This document shows positions 1-11,699 of a DNA stretch of 64,000 nt, one piece after another (position 1 is the stretch's first letter; every line of letters starts with the position of its first letter). The DNA comes from Euonymus europaeus (Eukaryota > Streptophyta > Magnoliopsida > Celastrales > Celastraceae): contig OY756958.1 of NCBI GenBank assembly GCA_963580455.1, positions 30,454,501 through 30,518,500 of the forward strand, given 5' to 3'. Under the pieces are notes generated by a model. The model searched no databases. It was not told the origin of the DNA and was given only the letters and a program-made list of their open reading frames with translations. The position numbers were made by a program, and so were the translations under genes.

Positions 1-240
1 CGTCTCCTGTGCAACATGGTGAAACACACTGTGGTCAATCCAATTACGAATTTGACCAATCGTCTTCTTGTGTTTCTTTGTCCACTCAGCATCTTTTATA
101 TCATCTGGTCTCTTGCCCTCATTTTCCAAGGGATCCGCCAGATCTCTACAATTCAAGAAATCCTTCATCCGAGGTTTCCACAAAGCATAATTTGTCGGTA
201 GCACGGTTGCGTCCGGAAGGGTCGAAAACCTTGGGAACCG
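1..240 (-). CDS. copia gag (UBN2-type) N-terminal fragment
   Basis: Minus-strand translation gives an uninterrupted stretch with TNYALWKPRMKDFL followed by a basic, helical segment with DIKDAEWTKKHKK and ending near HHVAQET at the window edge. This is the familiar start of plant copia gag (the substrate-like N..W...M...L pattern of UBN2 proteins). The frame stays open upstream to about 250, but I could not fix the start codon, so the coordinates mark homology rather than a defined gene. Gag would package element RNA into cytoplasmic particles. The rest of the polyprotein lies outside the window. Confidence 0.7.
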
Positions 241-690
241 GTTTGACCTTCCTGAAAACCGGTCCGAAAAACACCGAACCGTCCGGTCAAAGTTTCTGTA
301 ATTTGAACGGGACTTAACGGTTGACTAACGGTCAACTGACGCCGTTTGCTGACGTGGCACAATTGCTGACGGTGTGCTGACGTGGCAGATGGTGACGTGG
401 CCTTGTGACGTGTCGCTGACGTGGCAGATGATGACGTTACTGTGACGTCATGCTGACGTCACTTCGTCTTCAACCTCCAGAAAACGTGAATAGTACCTCC
501 AATTTTCAGAGGGAGAGTGTGGCTCACCCCGACGTCCGATTTCGATGATTTTTGAACCAGGAGACTCGTGAGGTGATGAGGAACACCCAGATGTGTTCAA
601 AACTTGATTTCGTTGAAGTCGAAAAATTGACCCGAGAGCAAAAACATGCTCTGTTTCTGTCCGGGATGACTTCCGGGACTTAACCTCGGC

Positions 691-701
691 CTCTGATACC
701 A
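691..701 (-). other. Primer-binding site, tRNA-iMet type
   Basis: The minus strand reads TGGTATCAGAG two bases inside the LTR end. It is complementary to the 3' end of initiator methionine tRNA, the standard minus-strand primer of plant copia elements. It fixes the orientation of the element and the inner LTR boundary at 704. Confidence 0.8.
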
Positions 702-703
702 CT

Positions 704-1400
704 TGTTGAGGATACCGGATCAATATGACAAGCAACGAAACCAAAAAAAACTGAGAGGGAAAATGGAAAGAGTTTTATTTTCGGTAAAACTAACTACACC
801 ACTTTCTTTCTCTCTACCACACTTCTCTTGTATATCATACAATACATGCACACACACATATCTTTATATGGAGATATAAATATCAACTAAGTCAAACCAT
901 GTGCCAAACTTTGGCCAAACATGGACTGCATTTTCAACCAAGGTGGGCAGTGGGTTGGTGAAGGGCTGCATGGTGGGTTGGTGAAGGGTGGACTTGGTGG
1001 TTAGCTGGAATTGTGGAGTCCATACTCTAGTTGCATGCAAAGTCTAACTTTGCATGCAAGCCACCAACCACCATGTCTAGAAGCAGCAGCCAGCTAACCA
1101 CCAAGTCCACTCTTCACCAACCCACCATGCACCACCAGCAGCCCTTCACCAACCCACTGCCCACCTTGGTTGAAAATGCAACCCATGTTTGGCCAAAGTT
1201 TGGCACATGGTTTGACTTAGTTGGTATTTGTATCTCTATATAAAGATATGTGTGTGTGCATGTATTGTATGATTTACAAGAGAAGAGTGGTAGAGAGAGA
1301 AAGAAAGTGGTGTAGTTAGTTTTACAGAAAATAAACTCGAAGCATTTTTCTCTCAGTTTTTGGTTTCGTTGATTGTCATATTGATCCGGTATCCTCAACA
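704..1400 (-). repeat. 697-bp LTR that is itself a near-perfect palindrome
   Basis: The unit starts TGTTGAGGATACC and ends GGTATCCTCAACA, the TG...CA form of an LTR. Beyond the usual short terminal repeat, the left 306 bases (704-1008) match the reverse complement of the right part (1090-1400) almost base for base. They flank a core with a 29-bp palindrome at 1031-1059. Each arm carries a TATA-like box facing outward (near 863-870 on the minus strand and 1237-1244 on the plus strand) and purine- or T-rich stretches after it. Either this is one LTR that evolved as a fold-back, or two inverted partial LTRs joined. The matching outer ends and the adjacent primer-binding site favour one unit. Confidence 0.7.
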
Positions 1401-4400
1401 AACCACACATTTGATTTTTATCATTTATTTTTCTTTTAATTATTCTCTGTATATATAATATTGCTTATGTTGTTTGATTAATTATCTAATATAATTAAAT
1501 TAAACATGAGAAATCTATAATGCATTGCATCTCGGGACTGAAAGAAAGAGAGGCAGACCCAACTTGGAATTTGGCCCTGTCAATTAATCTGTACTTTTTT
1601 TTTGTCTCATAGAGATAGTCTTACTTATTTTTTCACACAAATTAAGAAAATATAATCAATACAATGAGAATATTAAATTTTATTTGTATACTTCCTAATA
1701 TAATCTTAATTAATAAATTTTTTGTATAGTTCAAATAGTCATAGAAGATGAAAATGTTTGTAAAACAATGAAATACATTAAATAGAGGTATTTTAGAAAC
1801 TTAATTGATTAATTACATTTTAAAAAGTGAAACTGAACTATAATTTGAGACAAATAAATATAAAAAATATGACTATCTTTACAGAACGGAGTAAGTATTA
1901 TATAATGTGTAACCAACGGATTCTATCACCACTGCAGGGCTGGAGTGATGATAAGAACCACTCGATCATATTATCATCTGGGGCTCAATTTGTAATTTTC
2001 AAGATAATATTTATCTTAAAGCTTTTGGTGCGTGTGACGCAGTGCAATAACGTTAGCTAGAGTGCACGACAGACCTGCTGTCTTGCTGAGGAATATTATA
2101 TTTGAGGCCTTGACAATATTCCTCAATTTTTCTTTTTTGTTTCTACATTAAGGTTCCTCTCTCAATTACAATTCCTCAATATTGAAAAGAAAAGGTGTGT
2201 TAGGTTACACGTAGTATGCATGGAATCATATGATTAGCTAGCTGAGGATTAATATTATCGGTGAATGTGGAAACGCAATAATTCACTCTCGCGGTGGCTC
2301 ACGTGAGTCGGTGTACTTGATTTACTTGACGTGAATATTTTGACCAACAAAGCCTTTACGTTTACACAATTAGTTTGGACCAACAATATTATGAAAATTA
2401 AGTATTTTTTGTGTGAATTTAAAAGATTTAATAAAAAAGAATCATACTAATAATATTGTATTTTAAAATAATGCATATTAAATTTCGTGCAAGTCATGCT
2501 GACATGACATCGATAAAAAGTTTTAGCCATATTAAACTAAATAGTACTTTCCTCAGTTTCAGAACAACTCTCGTTTTAAAATTTTGTTTTTGTTTCAAAA
2601 TATATGTCGTTTTATAAGTGCAAAACATAATTAATATTTTTTTTCAAATTTATCCTTATTCACGCTTTCACTAAAAACTTAATAAATATTCACATTAATT
2701 AATTTTTCATCTTTTTAAAAATAATGAATAAGAATTTTTTGTTCAATTTTTTTTAATTAATATAAATGCTATTTAATTGTTTCATAAATCTTTGTGTAAA
2801 AATCTTAAATAAATGCTATTTAATTTTATGGGTGGAGTACGTACTACCGGTTGCGCTGTTGCACAACCCAGGAGAAATAACGGGATTTTGTCGGCTGGAT
2901 AAAGAAGCCCACGCGACCGACTAATCAACAGATAGTCAGATACAGAGACCCGTTGGTGGTGCGAGCCGGCGGTGTGATCTCATCTCATGTCGAGCCCACA
3001 CGCAAGCACCAAGTGGTGTCTAACTTGTAAGCTAGTGTAACAGTCAATTTTCAACCCAAATTCATCGAACACACACACATAATACCGCCTCATTTTGGTG
3101 GACTCTGGAAACCAAGATTGGGCCTCTTGATCTTCCAAGAGCCACGTAGAGACGTACTTAACTGAGCCAGCCGTGTTTGATTTTGACCCTCCTCGGGTTA
3201 ATTGCACCCAAAGTCAACATCAATTAAAGGAAGGGCAACGTATACAAGGGGACAGTGTTCATTGAGGTAACATTCTCGGTTTTATTATATTGCTACAAGG
3301 GGACCCAACTTGTCATTATAAAATTAAAATAAAAACTGATTTAAGATTTTTTGGGGTACTTAGGTACCAAAGAATTGTTACGACCCTTCAGGGTTGAGAG
3401 AGGTCGAGCTAAAAAAGAAACGACAATAAAACGAGCCGTGTCTTCATTCTCCAGCTCCTCAAAAGTAGCAAAAGACCAACTTCACATTGACCACGTTTTA
3501 TGGGAGCTTAGTAGCGTTTGTTTACTCTACATTTGGAGAATTTCCAAGAAACTGTACAGTCAGTAGCACCTTTCCTTCTAAATGGAGGGGAAGGGTAAGG
3601 TTTAATGGTCAAATCCCGACGATCGTTGAATGAGATTAAGTCATGGCATTTTTCTGGCCGTCAACTAATCAGCTTTGAAAACTTTAGAAATAGAGTTCAA
3701 ATTGCAAGGTCAGAATCAATTTTAGACAACGTGAATGGCTGAGCTGCTTGAAGAAATCTCAACTAATATACAGTAGTCAAACGTTTATGTTTTCAACAAA
3801 GAAGATAAACAAAATTTGTGTAAAGGCATGTAGATGCCTGCAAAAAGGGTCGGAATTCCAAGTTTTTTTTTCCTTTCTAACGTATAATTCAAACAACAGT
3901 AATTCTAGAGATCTCGATTATTTTAATCCCAAAAACATTATAGTACTGTGTGGTACTCATTCATTCAATGTGTTGACTTCATCACAAGAGACCCATTGAA
4001 AATCACATCCAATGAGTTAACGACACACATTGTTATGATATTTTTGGGATAAAAATTAATATAATCTTTATCATTTTTGTTCCAAGAATCATTAAAACTT
4101 GATATTGGGATCATACATTGTTCCTAACCGACTTTCATGGGCCTGGTTATCAAAGTTTTGCGTTGTTTGCGGCCCAGTTTGGTGCAGACAAGTAGACAAC
4201 AAGGCTTTGAAATTGTGTTAAAGGTCCAAGTGAAGTGGGTCAGAAGTCAGAACAAGTTAAACCCAACAGCTCATCTTCGAGTCATCAAACTGGGCTTGAA
4301 TTTTGAGGCTATGAGAAAGCTGTGAGTTTCATCAATGCAGTGATATACGTGTACGTATACATTTTTGTGCGTACTGATACATGCGGTCTCAGGCTCCTGC

Positions 4401-5654
4401 TCTCGAGAGCTCAGTGGTTTGTTTGTATCATGTTTCTCTTCGATTTCAGTTGGAATTTATTGATGTGATCTCAGATGCTTTAATGCTAATAATTTTTTCT
4501 GGGAACCACGTTAAAAACGAAACTGCTTTTCACAGACAAATTAATGGAAATGCTTTTTTGTCTCCCAATTACGCTAGAAAATTTAATGATTTCGGAAATT
4601 TAATTAATCCATCAAAATCAATCAGTGCACTTGCTATATATTGTATTACTCCCTCGATTTCTAAATAAGTGTCGTATTAGAAATTACTCTTTTCGTTCCA
4701 TTTTAATTGTCATTTATTTATTTTTGGGAGGTCCCAAAATATATGTCTATTTCAATTAATGAAAGCTATTTTTTCTCATTTTATCCTTAACTTGAAAAGC
4801 TCAACAACTAACTCAATAATCATACGCATTATAAATAATGGTATAAAGGTCAAATTGAAAGAAAATTAAATATTTTCTTAAACTGTGTGAAAAAGTGAAG
4901 GGGAAATTAAATATTATGGACACACTTCTTTGAGGTGAAAGCCCTTGTTAGCGAGGAGGTCCTCATTTTATTTTTTTTAAAATATAAATTTTTTTATGAA
5001 TTTTTAATTTAGCCCAACACCCAACGCATTATTATGATCGTATTACATTATGTCCCGACTTCACTCCAGTGAAATTTGTACGTATGGACCAACCCAACAA
5101 AAATTTGTTTGGTTAAATCTTTTCCTTTTCCTAGGCAACTCAAAGAAGTGAATCAGTGATGGATAGAAAGGGCCCAGTAGTATAAATTTCCCAATAATGT
5201 GGTCATAAAGCAGTAATTTCAGGCCCATAATACCTAACACAAATGCACTTCAATTTCCATAGCCCAATCCCTAAAGCCCAGTGTTCTTAAAATGATGGGG
5301 ATTTCTATTATTTGAAGAAGTTATGAACCAACCATGTCGCATTGGGCCCGAATTCGCATCGAGCCCATCTACCAGTTCCTCGTACTCGGAGCAAGTGCAA
5401 TGGGGCACTTGGTAATGGTGCTGAAAATTTTGGAGTATGCAGAAATAGTTATTTGAAAAAATTGTTTTGGAAAATTTGTAGAATGGTAGAAAAAAGTGAA
5501 ATATGGTAGAAAAGTATGAGAGAAATTATGTTGATGCTTGATATTTAGAGTGTTTGTGAATGAAAATTGGAAAAAACTGTATTGAAATATGTGTTTTGTT
5601 GATATAACTGTATCGGGAATCGTGTTTTGCTATAATAAAGTGAGACCGCGCTGT

Positions 5655-5900
5655 AAGATACTCCCTCCGTTTCAAAATATCTGTTGTTTTATGATTTCAG
5701 AGCATAATTAATATATTTTTTGACAAATTTATCCTTATCGTAAAAAACAAAAGTAAATAGAAGATTGTGAGAAATGAGAGTAATTAACAGGGATATTTCT
5801 ATCTGACACGTTTATCTTTTACTAATATTAAGGTTATTTAATAACTTTCTTAATTATTATACCAAAAACTTAAACGAGAGATATTTTAAAACCCCAACAG
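5655..5900. repeat. MITE remnant of the CTCCCTCCGT type
   Basis: The left edge carries the ACTCCCTCCGTTTC motif, widespread at the ends of plant Stowaway/mariner-like and related short repeats. It is followed by a stretch resembling 2575-2660 (TTTTAT...CATAATTAATAT...CAAATTTATCCTTAT). The right end is eroded, so neither the target duplication nor the superfamily can be confirmed. Confidence 0.4.
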
Positions 5901-6754
5901 TTATGAGTTTGTGGTCGAAGCCGAAAGGCATTAATTATGAGATTGCAAAGCCTATTGGAGTGATAAGATCTGCTTAAAATTAATTATGGTTTTAAACGTA
6001 CTTCACAAAATTGTGGAAAAAGTCAATGATTATGCCAGGCATATTGATGCGGTATGTCCCTTGAACATTGAATTAGAGGGGGAAAAAGTGCAATATTGCC
6101 AGCAGAGCATAATAATAATAATCATAGCTAGTGAACGATTACGACACATGCAATGCATCATAAAAATACCTAAATGCGTGCAATTGATTAGTTTTATAGC
6201 AAATCACTTCTCCTCTCGTCTATCCAATTATTACCACTCTCTTTTCCTTTGTTTCAACTTTCTAGATTTGGCATATGTTTGGCCCACACTCCACACGTGA
6301 ATCACGCATTAACATAGTGCAAATATAAAAGATCATAAATTAACATTAATGAAAACCAATAAAAAAGGTCATATTCAGATTGTACGTTGAGATTTCAGGC
6401 GCATTTTTACTGTTTATACAAAGAAAGTAACAACAAATTTTAATGATTTAACCCGACACTGAGATAATTTAAATAAATAAAAAAACAAGAAGCAGCTCAT
6501 CCGTCGCCGTCACCCACGACAATCGTGGATCACATGACCCATTTTTCATAGACCACAAACGAGTCACCAGCACTTTGGAGCAATATAGAGGAGATGATGA
6601 ATTAGAGTATGCGTTTTTATCAATGCAACATCGACAGTATTGAAATATATATTGTATTGACGTGATTGAATATATGATTTGATTTTTAGATAATATATAT
6701 AAAAATCGATATTGGAGAAAAAGAGATGGATGAATGTAATTTTAATGACTTCAT

Positions 6755-6969
6755 GAGAAATGAAAATCTATATCAAGAGATGCGTTTTTTCATGTGATTA
6801 TATTAAAAAAAGTGTTTTGATCATATGATTATAACTAAAGATATGTTCCGGTGATATAAATGAGAAATGAAAATTTGTATCAAGAGATGCATTTTCTCAT
6901 GTGATTATATTAAAAAAAAGTGTTTTGATCATATGATTATAACTAAATACATGTTTTGGTGATATAAAT
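6755..6969. repeat. 107-bp tandem duplication
   Basis: Two head-to-tail copies, 6755-6861 and 6862-6969, begin GAGAAATGAAAAT and end GGTGATATAAAT, with about a dozen differences. The sequence is AT-rich and non-coding. It may be part of an unidentified transposon. Confidence 0.75.
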
Positions 6970-7389
6970 GAATACACGTCCGAATTGGTGGCTCTTGGCT
7001 GAAAAGTCACGGTGGAAACGTTTTTATATTTCCGGGCCCACGCATCATTAAAAGACTAATGTGTTTGGAAAGCACGTCAACCGCTAAAGGCATGCATTGA
7101 ATTTCAATAGCCAGCGACCACTGACCACAGGATTTCTTTATTTTTTATATATATATATTTAATTTGGATAACGACGTTAATCTGAACATACATTTTTTTG
7201 TACGCCGTGAATTATATCAATGATTGAGTCAATTAATGAACATTGTTAACTACAATTGGCACCGTATTAAATATATATATATATATATGTGTGTGTGTGG
7301 CGATGGTGTGTTTTCAGAACATTGGACTGGCATAATTGTGTAATCACTTTGATTATTAAGATGTAGACTAGACTAACCAGTAAACGCGA

Positions 7390-8298
7390 CAAAATGTCGT
7401 AATCTTTCAACTCAGACGGTCCGCGTTATCCATCACCTCGATCAACATTGCATAGCACAACCAGAAGACATTGTTGAACCATCCTTGGTATCCTATGTGG
7501 TACAGCTCAGCCACATAGGATAGCTCACCCACGAGATCTTGCTTGGCCATCCTATCATTCCACGTGAATTGGCTCGACCACATGGGATAGCTCAGCCACA
7601 GGACCTTGCTTAGTCATCCTATCCTCCCACATAAGATGGCTCGGCCAGATAGGATAGCTCAGCCACAAGACCTCGCTTTGCCATACTATCCTCTAAAATG
7701 AGATGGCTTGATTGCATATGATAGCTCAGGCACAAGACCTCGCTTTCATATCCTATTCTCCCAAATGAGACGGCTTGACCGCATAGGATAACTCGGCCAC
7801 AATACCTCGTTTGGCCATCCTATCCTCCCACATGATGAGTGCCTCAGCCTACATCCATGTACCTCGGTCAGACCTACATGATGGTCAGTCGGTCATCCTG
7901 ATTCTGAATTCTAACAAGATCCAATATCCCATAAAAGTCCTACCCCAATGAAGAGTAGAGATCTGGAAAGATTATAACTCTAATAAAGACGCTCAGGTAA
8001 CAAAGAAAGAAGTTTCATTCATAGTAGTGTTATGACTTTCTAAGTCCTTATAAAAGGAGCTCCAATCACCAGGTAAACTCTGAATCACAACTTACGCTAC
8101 TTTGGTTTAAGTTGAGAGAGTTCTCTAAGACTGAGCCCTCCCAACTGTGAATTACCCTACTGACTTGAGCGTTGGAGCAGGCCCTCCAAAACAATTCGGG
8201 GTCCCTCCTAGCTTACGTTTGCTTGTGGAGTAGGTCATCCAGCTCAGCATTTTAGGATTTGACCGAACTGATTGATGTCCAACTTAGTCGGACAATTT
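7390..8298 (+). mobile_element. Gypsy-type LTR (solo or truncated) with primer-binding site remnant
   Basis: The segment has the layout of a plant Ty3/Gypsy LTR. It has a long repeat-bearing U3, a TATA box in CCTTATAAAAGGA near 8050, then the characteristic downstream stretch with CTGACTTGAGCGTTGGAG near 8160-8178. Right after the likely LTR end (...CGGACA, near 8296) lies TTTTTGGCATCATCATAGTG, which looks like a mutated form of the common TGGCGCCGTCTGTGGGAA primer-binding region. No internal coding domain follows, so this is a solo or truncated LTR. The left boundary is approximate. Confidence 0.6.
7487..7835 (+). repeat. About five diverged 67-bp tandem repeats in the Gypsy LTR U3
   Basis: The phrase AGGATAGCTCAGCCACA and its variants recurs near 7518, 7584, 7651, 7719 and 7785, spaced 66-68 bases apart, with interleaved GACCTCGCTTTGCCATCC-like blocks. 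The units lie upstream of the LTR TATA box, where repeated enhancer-like blocks often occur in LTRs. Confidence 0.75.
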
Positions 8299-9845
8299 TT
8301 GGCATCATCATAGTGGATACAACGAATTCACATTACCTTATTTTTCCTAAGCTGTCTCACTTAATAGTACTTACAAAGTATTTGGTTGACATTTAGAAAA
8401 CAAGATGAGATTACTATTCATCTATTCTCTTGTTTGATTGATTTTGGGAATGTGGAATCTCAAACTCCTTCCATCCTCATTCTTCACTTTAAGCCCACAT
8501 TTGGTTGAGAGTGAGCTTAAATTGGGAATAAGTTTAAGATGAGTTGAGCATGAGTTTATTGAAATGAGAGAATAGACAGGGGTAAATGAGGTTAAATATA
8601 AAATTTTACATGTTTGGTTGAATGTGATAATGATCATAAGTTTTGATTTGAATGAATTATAATGTAGATAAAAGACATTCTCATGGGCCATGTTTTATAT
8701 GAACGAAACAAAGAAAGCTCATTCCCTTGACTTACCTCTTATTCTCTTCAACTAAATGTGGGATTAGAGACTAGTTAAGTTCACCAAAATGGTGAGAATG
8801 ATCAATTTTCACAAACAAAACAAAAGGTTTTGATATTCAAAAAAATTATTCTACCTCTTATAATTAAGATTAATCTATTAAACTTTCTTTTTTCTAAGAA
8901 ATTGGGTCTTTTTATTATAAGACCAAAGAAATTTTATCTTTAAAATTCTAACACTCATATTCAATATTCATTTCATACCAAACATGGTTATATTTATCTC
9001 ACGCTCGTGCACATTGGGTTATGATCCAAATATCTCATTAGTTCTAGAAAAATGTCTTGTCAGTGATGACTTGTTTTAATAAAGGATATATTGAATCCTC
9101 ACATATCTTTTTGATTTGGGATTCGGATCACAAATTAATATATGCACCCGAGTTCAAGATTTGGACCGACTATATAACTTGCAGTCTAAGATTTTTTTTT
9201 AAAAATTTATTAAATTGGACAATTATTGATTCATTTATCGTCCCCGCCCATTCGGGTTCAATATTCATCTTATCTTTCACACGTGATAACGTAGAGTTCT
9301 TGACTTTGAATGTCAACCGTGGAGTGTGATAAAGTTTTTTCCAGCGTTATATGATCCGGAAGCCTGAAGAAGTCAGATTTATCGATCTCTTTCACATCGT
9401 ATTCTCCGACAGCACTTATCACCCACCGCGGACAGCAAAAAGTTTCTCCGTACTAAAGTAAGAATAAAGTTAATTAAAGAACAAGAAGAAGGATAGCTTC
9501 GAGCATCGCTGACACATTAATCTCGATTAATTGCGCCTCAAAAGATACTAGCCCTGGTTCACTGTAAAATTTAAGGAAAAAAAAGGCATATCGAGACAAG
9601 GAAGCTCGAGTAAAAAGCAACTAATAGGACTTTTACTTATTCAAAATTCCAAACACAAAGAAGCCAGTAAGCCAACCGAAACAAAAGCGCACACAACAAA
9701 TCACAATGGATGACCTCACAAGTCACAATACAAGGACAATACACAATGACACAGACACCGTCGACACGTCACACGTGCATGATGGGAAATGCTTATTCGT
9801 CATGGGCTGGCCTTTACACGAGTCCTCGATCGATCCCCAACCACT
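8299..9845. other. Intergenic, contains one MITE, then P450 3' flank
   Basis: Apart from the MITE at 8492-8763 nothing gene-like is visible. The stretch closest to the P450 stop (about 9640-9845) is probably its 3' untranslated region and downstream flank. Confidence 0.5.
8492..8763. mobile_element. PIF/Harbinger-like (Tourist-type) MITE, 272 bp
   Basis: Terminal inverted repeats AGCCCACATTTGGTTGA and the complement of TCAACTAAATGTGGGA enclose a non-coding AT-rich interior. TTA directly flanks both ends, the 3-bp TWA target duplication typical of PIF/Harbinger. A related copy with the same end sequence and the same TTA flanks lies at 41268-41707, which supports a mobile family. Confidence 0.65.
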
Positions 9846-11558
9846 CTAGAAAGCCTCGGGGAAAAGCTTCTTCATGATGGGCCGAGCTTTACACATGGTC
9901 TCCAATGGGTCAAACTTGGGCACGACGACACCTCCTGTTCCTTCATCCATGGCAACTAATTTTTCACCCACCCTTTTCCATTCAAAGCATTGAATCAGTG
10001 AAGCTATACACAATCCAGTAATGCGGCGGGACAGGCCTGATCCAGGACAGGCCCTCCTTCCGATTCCAAATGCTATGATTTTAGCATTCTCGTTGTCCCC
10101 CTTCATAAATCTTTCTGGCTCGAAACTTGTAGGGTCTTCCCAAAGTTGAGGGTCTCTTTGTATAGCCCATGCGTTAACCAACACCATTGTCCCACGAGGC
10201 ACAAAGTATCCTCCAAGCGTGCAGTCATCTGATGATATGTGTGGTACCATTAGTGGCGCCGCCGGATACAACCGAAGTGTCTCCGATATGATGGCTTGAA
10301 TATAGGGTAAATTTGGGAGTTGTGGCTCGTCGACCAAGTTTTCTTCACCTACTAGAGAGTCTATTTCTGCTCGAGCTTTTTCTAAAATCTCAGGTTTGTT
10401 AACCAGATTGGAAAAAATCCATTCCAACATAATTGCTGACGTATCAGTTCCTGCCAGCATCATGATCTGCACGACACACACACGAACATCCAGTCAAAAA
10501 CTAGCTTTGCATGGATGGTGCGGTCAAGGAATAATTGCATGTGATGTGTAAGAAAAAAATTTAGGTTTAATTGTCATGAGAAGAAGAAATTAACAATGAA
10601 TAAAATTTGCAACAGAAAGAAGTCCATAATTTATTTACGAATTGAAGTATACCATTATGATTCCTTTGATAATGTCATCTGTGTAATCCCCTGGCCGTGA
10701 CTTTTGCAAAGAAAGCAAACGAGCAAGCATGGAATTCTCACTCTCCGGACCTTCCGTTTCAATTCTATGCTCATCGAGTAATCCTTGTAGAAAAGCATCT
10801 GCCCTTTGACCAATTTTCTTCACTTTCCTCACATACCTCCCAAAATCAGTCCACTTCAGAATGGGCAAGAAATCCCCTGGATAGGTCGGTCCAGCATTAT
10901 TCGCAATGTCGAACATTATCGCCCTAAACTTCTTCGCTTGCGCTTCATTCTTATCCTCACCGTAATATCTCTTCCCTACAACCATTCTCATAATAATATT
11001 AAAGTTTAGCTCGAAAAACAATGATTTCAGCTCTACCTTGGCGAATTCATGGTGAGAATCGCGTAACAAGCTTAATAACAACCGCTTATTCTCGTCATGT
11101 CGGATGCTTAAGAAGGTGTGGAGCCGTTGATTGGAGAACATTTCAATGGCGTAGACACGGCGTAAGTTGCGCCAGTGGTCTCCGTACGAGGACTGTGTGA
11201 CGGTTGTGCTGTTGTAGCTAACATACTTGTTTAAGGTATGTTTCGGTCGGTTGGCGAATACGATGTCATTCTTTGTGAAACATTCTTGGAAGAGGGGGAT
11301 TGATGTCAACACAATCACGCGACGTGAACCGAAACGTAATGAGAATATCGGGCCGTACTTCTCAGAGAGTTTTAGGAGAGTGTGATGCAAGGGTTGTTGT
11401 TTTAGGAGATAGAGGTGGCCAAGAATGCCGAGAGAAGGTGGACCCGAAGGGAGTTGGTTTTTGTTCTTGTGTCTTGTCGTTCTTGTGAGGAAGAATTTGA
11501 GTGCAAGAATGAGGAAGAGGAGAGAAATGGATGAATAAAATAGAGAGGTATATTCCAT
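9846..11558 (-). CDS. Cytochrome P450, CYP81-like
   Basis: Two exons on the minus strand, 11558-10653 and 10466-9846, joined at a phase-0 GT-AG intron just before the I-helix, the conserved single-intron position of A-type plant P450s. The 508-residue product is full length. It has an N-terminal membrane anchor (about 5-27), a proline hinge with LPSGPPSLGILGH, the I-helix AGTDTS, the K-helix ETLR, FEPERF and the heme-ligand loop FGIGRRACPG with the axial cysteine. Overall wording (HLYLLKQQPLHHTL, VFANRP, YGDHWRNLRR) points to the CYP81 family, ER-bound monooxygenases that hydroxylate or form methylenedioxy bridges on specialised metabolites such as lignans, isoflavonoids and indole glucosinolates. 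The substrate cannot be told from sequence. No lesion is seen. Confidence 0.93.
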
Positions 11559-11650
11559 GGCTGATGAGCTTCCTCTTCAACTTCCTGCTGGCTGGCTTGC
11601 ACTGTTTTTTGTTGTTGTTGTTGTTGTATTGTTTCATGAAGGGCAATGCG

Positions 11651-11659
11651 TATTTATAG
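11651..11659 (-). promoter_or_regulatory. TATA box of the P450 gene
   Basis: The minus strand reads CTATAAATA about 93 bases upstream of the start codon, a normal distance for a plant TATA box plus short leader. The leader between them contains a CAA-repeat run (about 11608-11632). Confidence 0.6.
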
Positions 11660-11699
11660 GAAGCTACAGTCGAAGGCACATGGAACCATAGACGGTAGC

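Larger units (their letters stand above)
1..1400 (-). mobile_element. Ty1/copia retrotransposon, 5' end only (continues off the left edge)
   Basis: Read on the minus strand the order is LTR (704-1400), a short spacer, a primer-binding site, an untranslated leader and the start of gag, which runs off position 1. The primer-binding site reads TGGTATCAGAG, the usual initiator-tRNA-Met match of plant copia elements. Only the 5' portion is in the window, so no target duplication can be tested. Position 1401 onward looks like host sequence. The family assignment rests on the primer-binding site and the gag translation; no polymerase domain is visible here. Confidence 0.8.
1401..7390. other. AT-rich intergenic region with MITE remnants, no gene seen
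   Basis: No open frame here shows recognisable protein similarity. Worn copies of CTCCCTCCGTTTC-type MITEs are visible at about 1600-1900, 2540-2840, 4645-4960 and 5655-5900, recognised by edge motifs such as CTCCCTCCGTTTCAAAATAT near 5660 and AACGGAGTAAG near 1886. A hairpin lies around 2085-2125, a 107-bp tandem duplication at 6755-6969, and a TA/TG microsatellite at about 7270-7300. The short open frame at 2980-3207 (minus) has no identifiable domain. Confidence 0.6.

Noticed and set aside
2980..3207. Minus-strand open frame of 75 codons
   Set aside because: No recognisable domain, no splice context and no conserved motif; probably chance in spacer DNA.
4381..4668. Plus-strand open frame of 95 codons
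   Set aside because: Overlaps a MITE-like repeat edge and shows no protein family signature.
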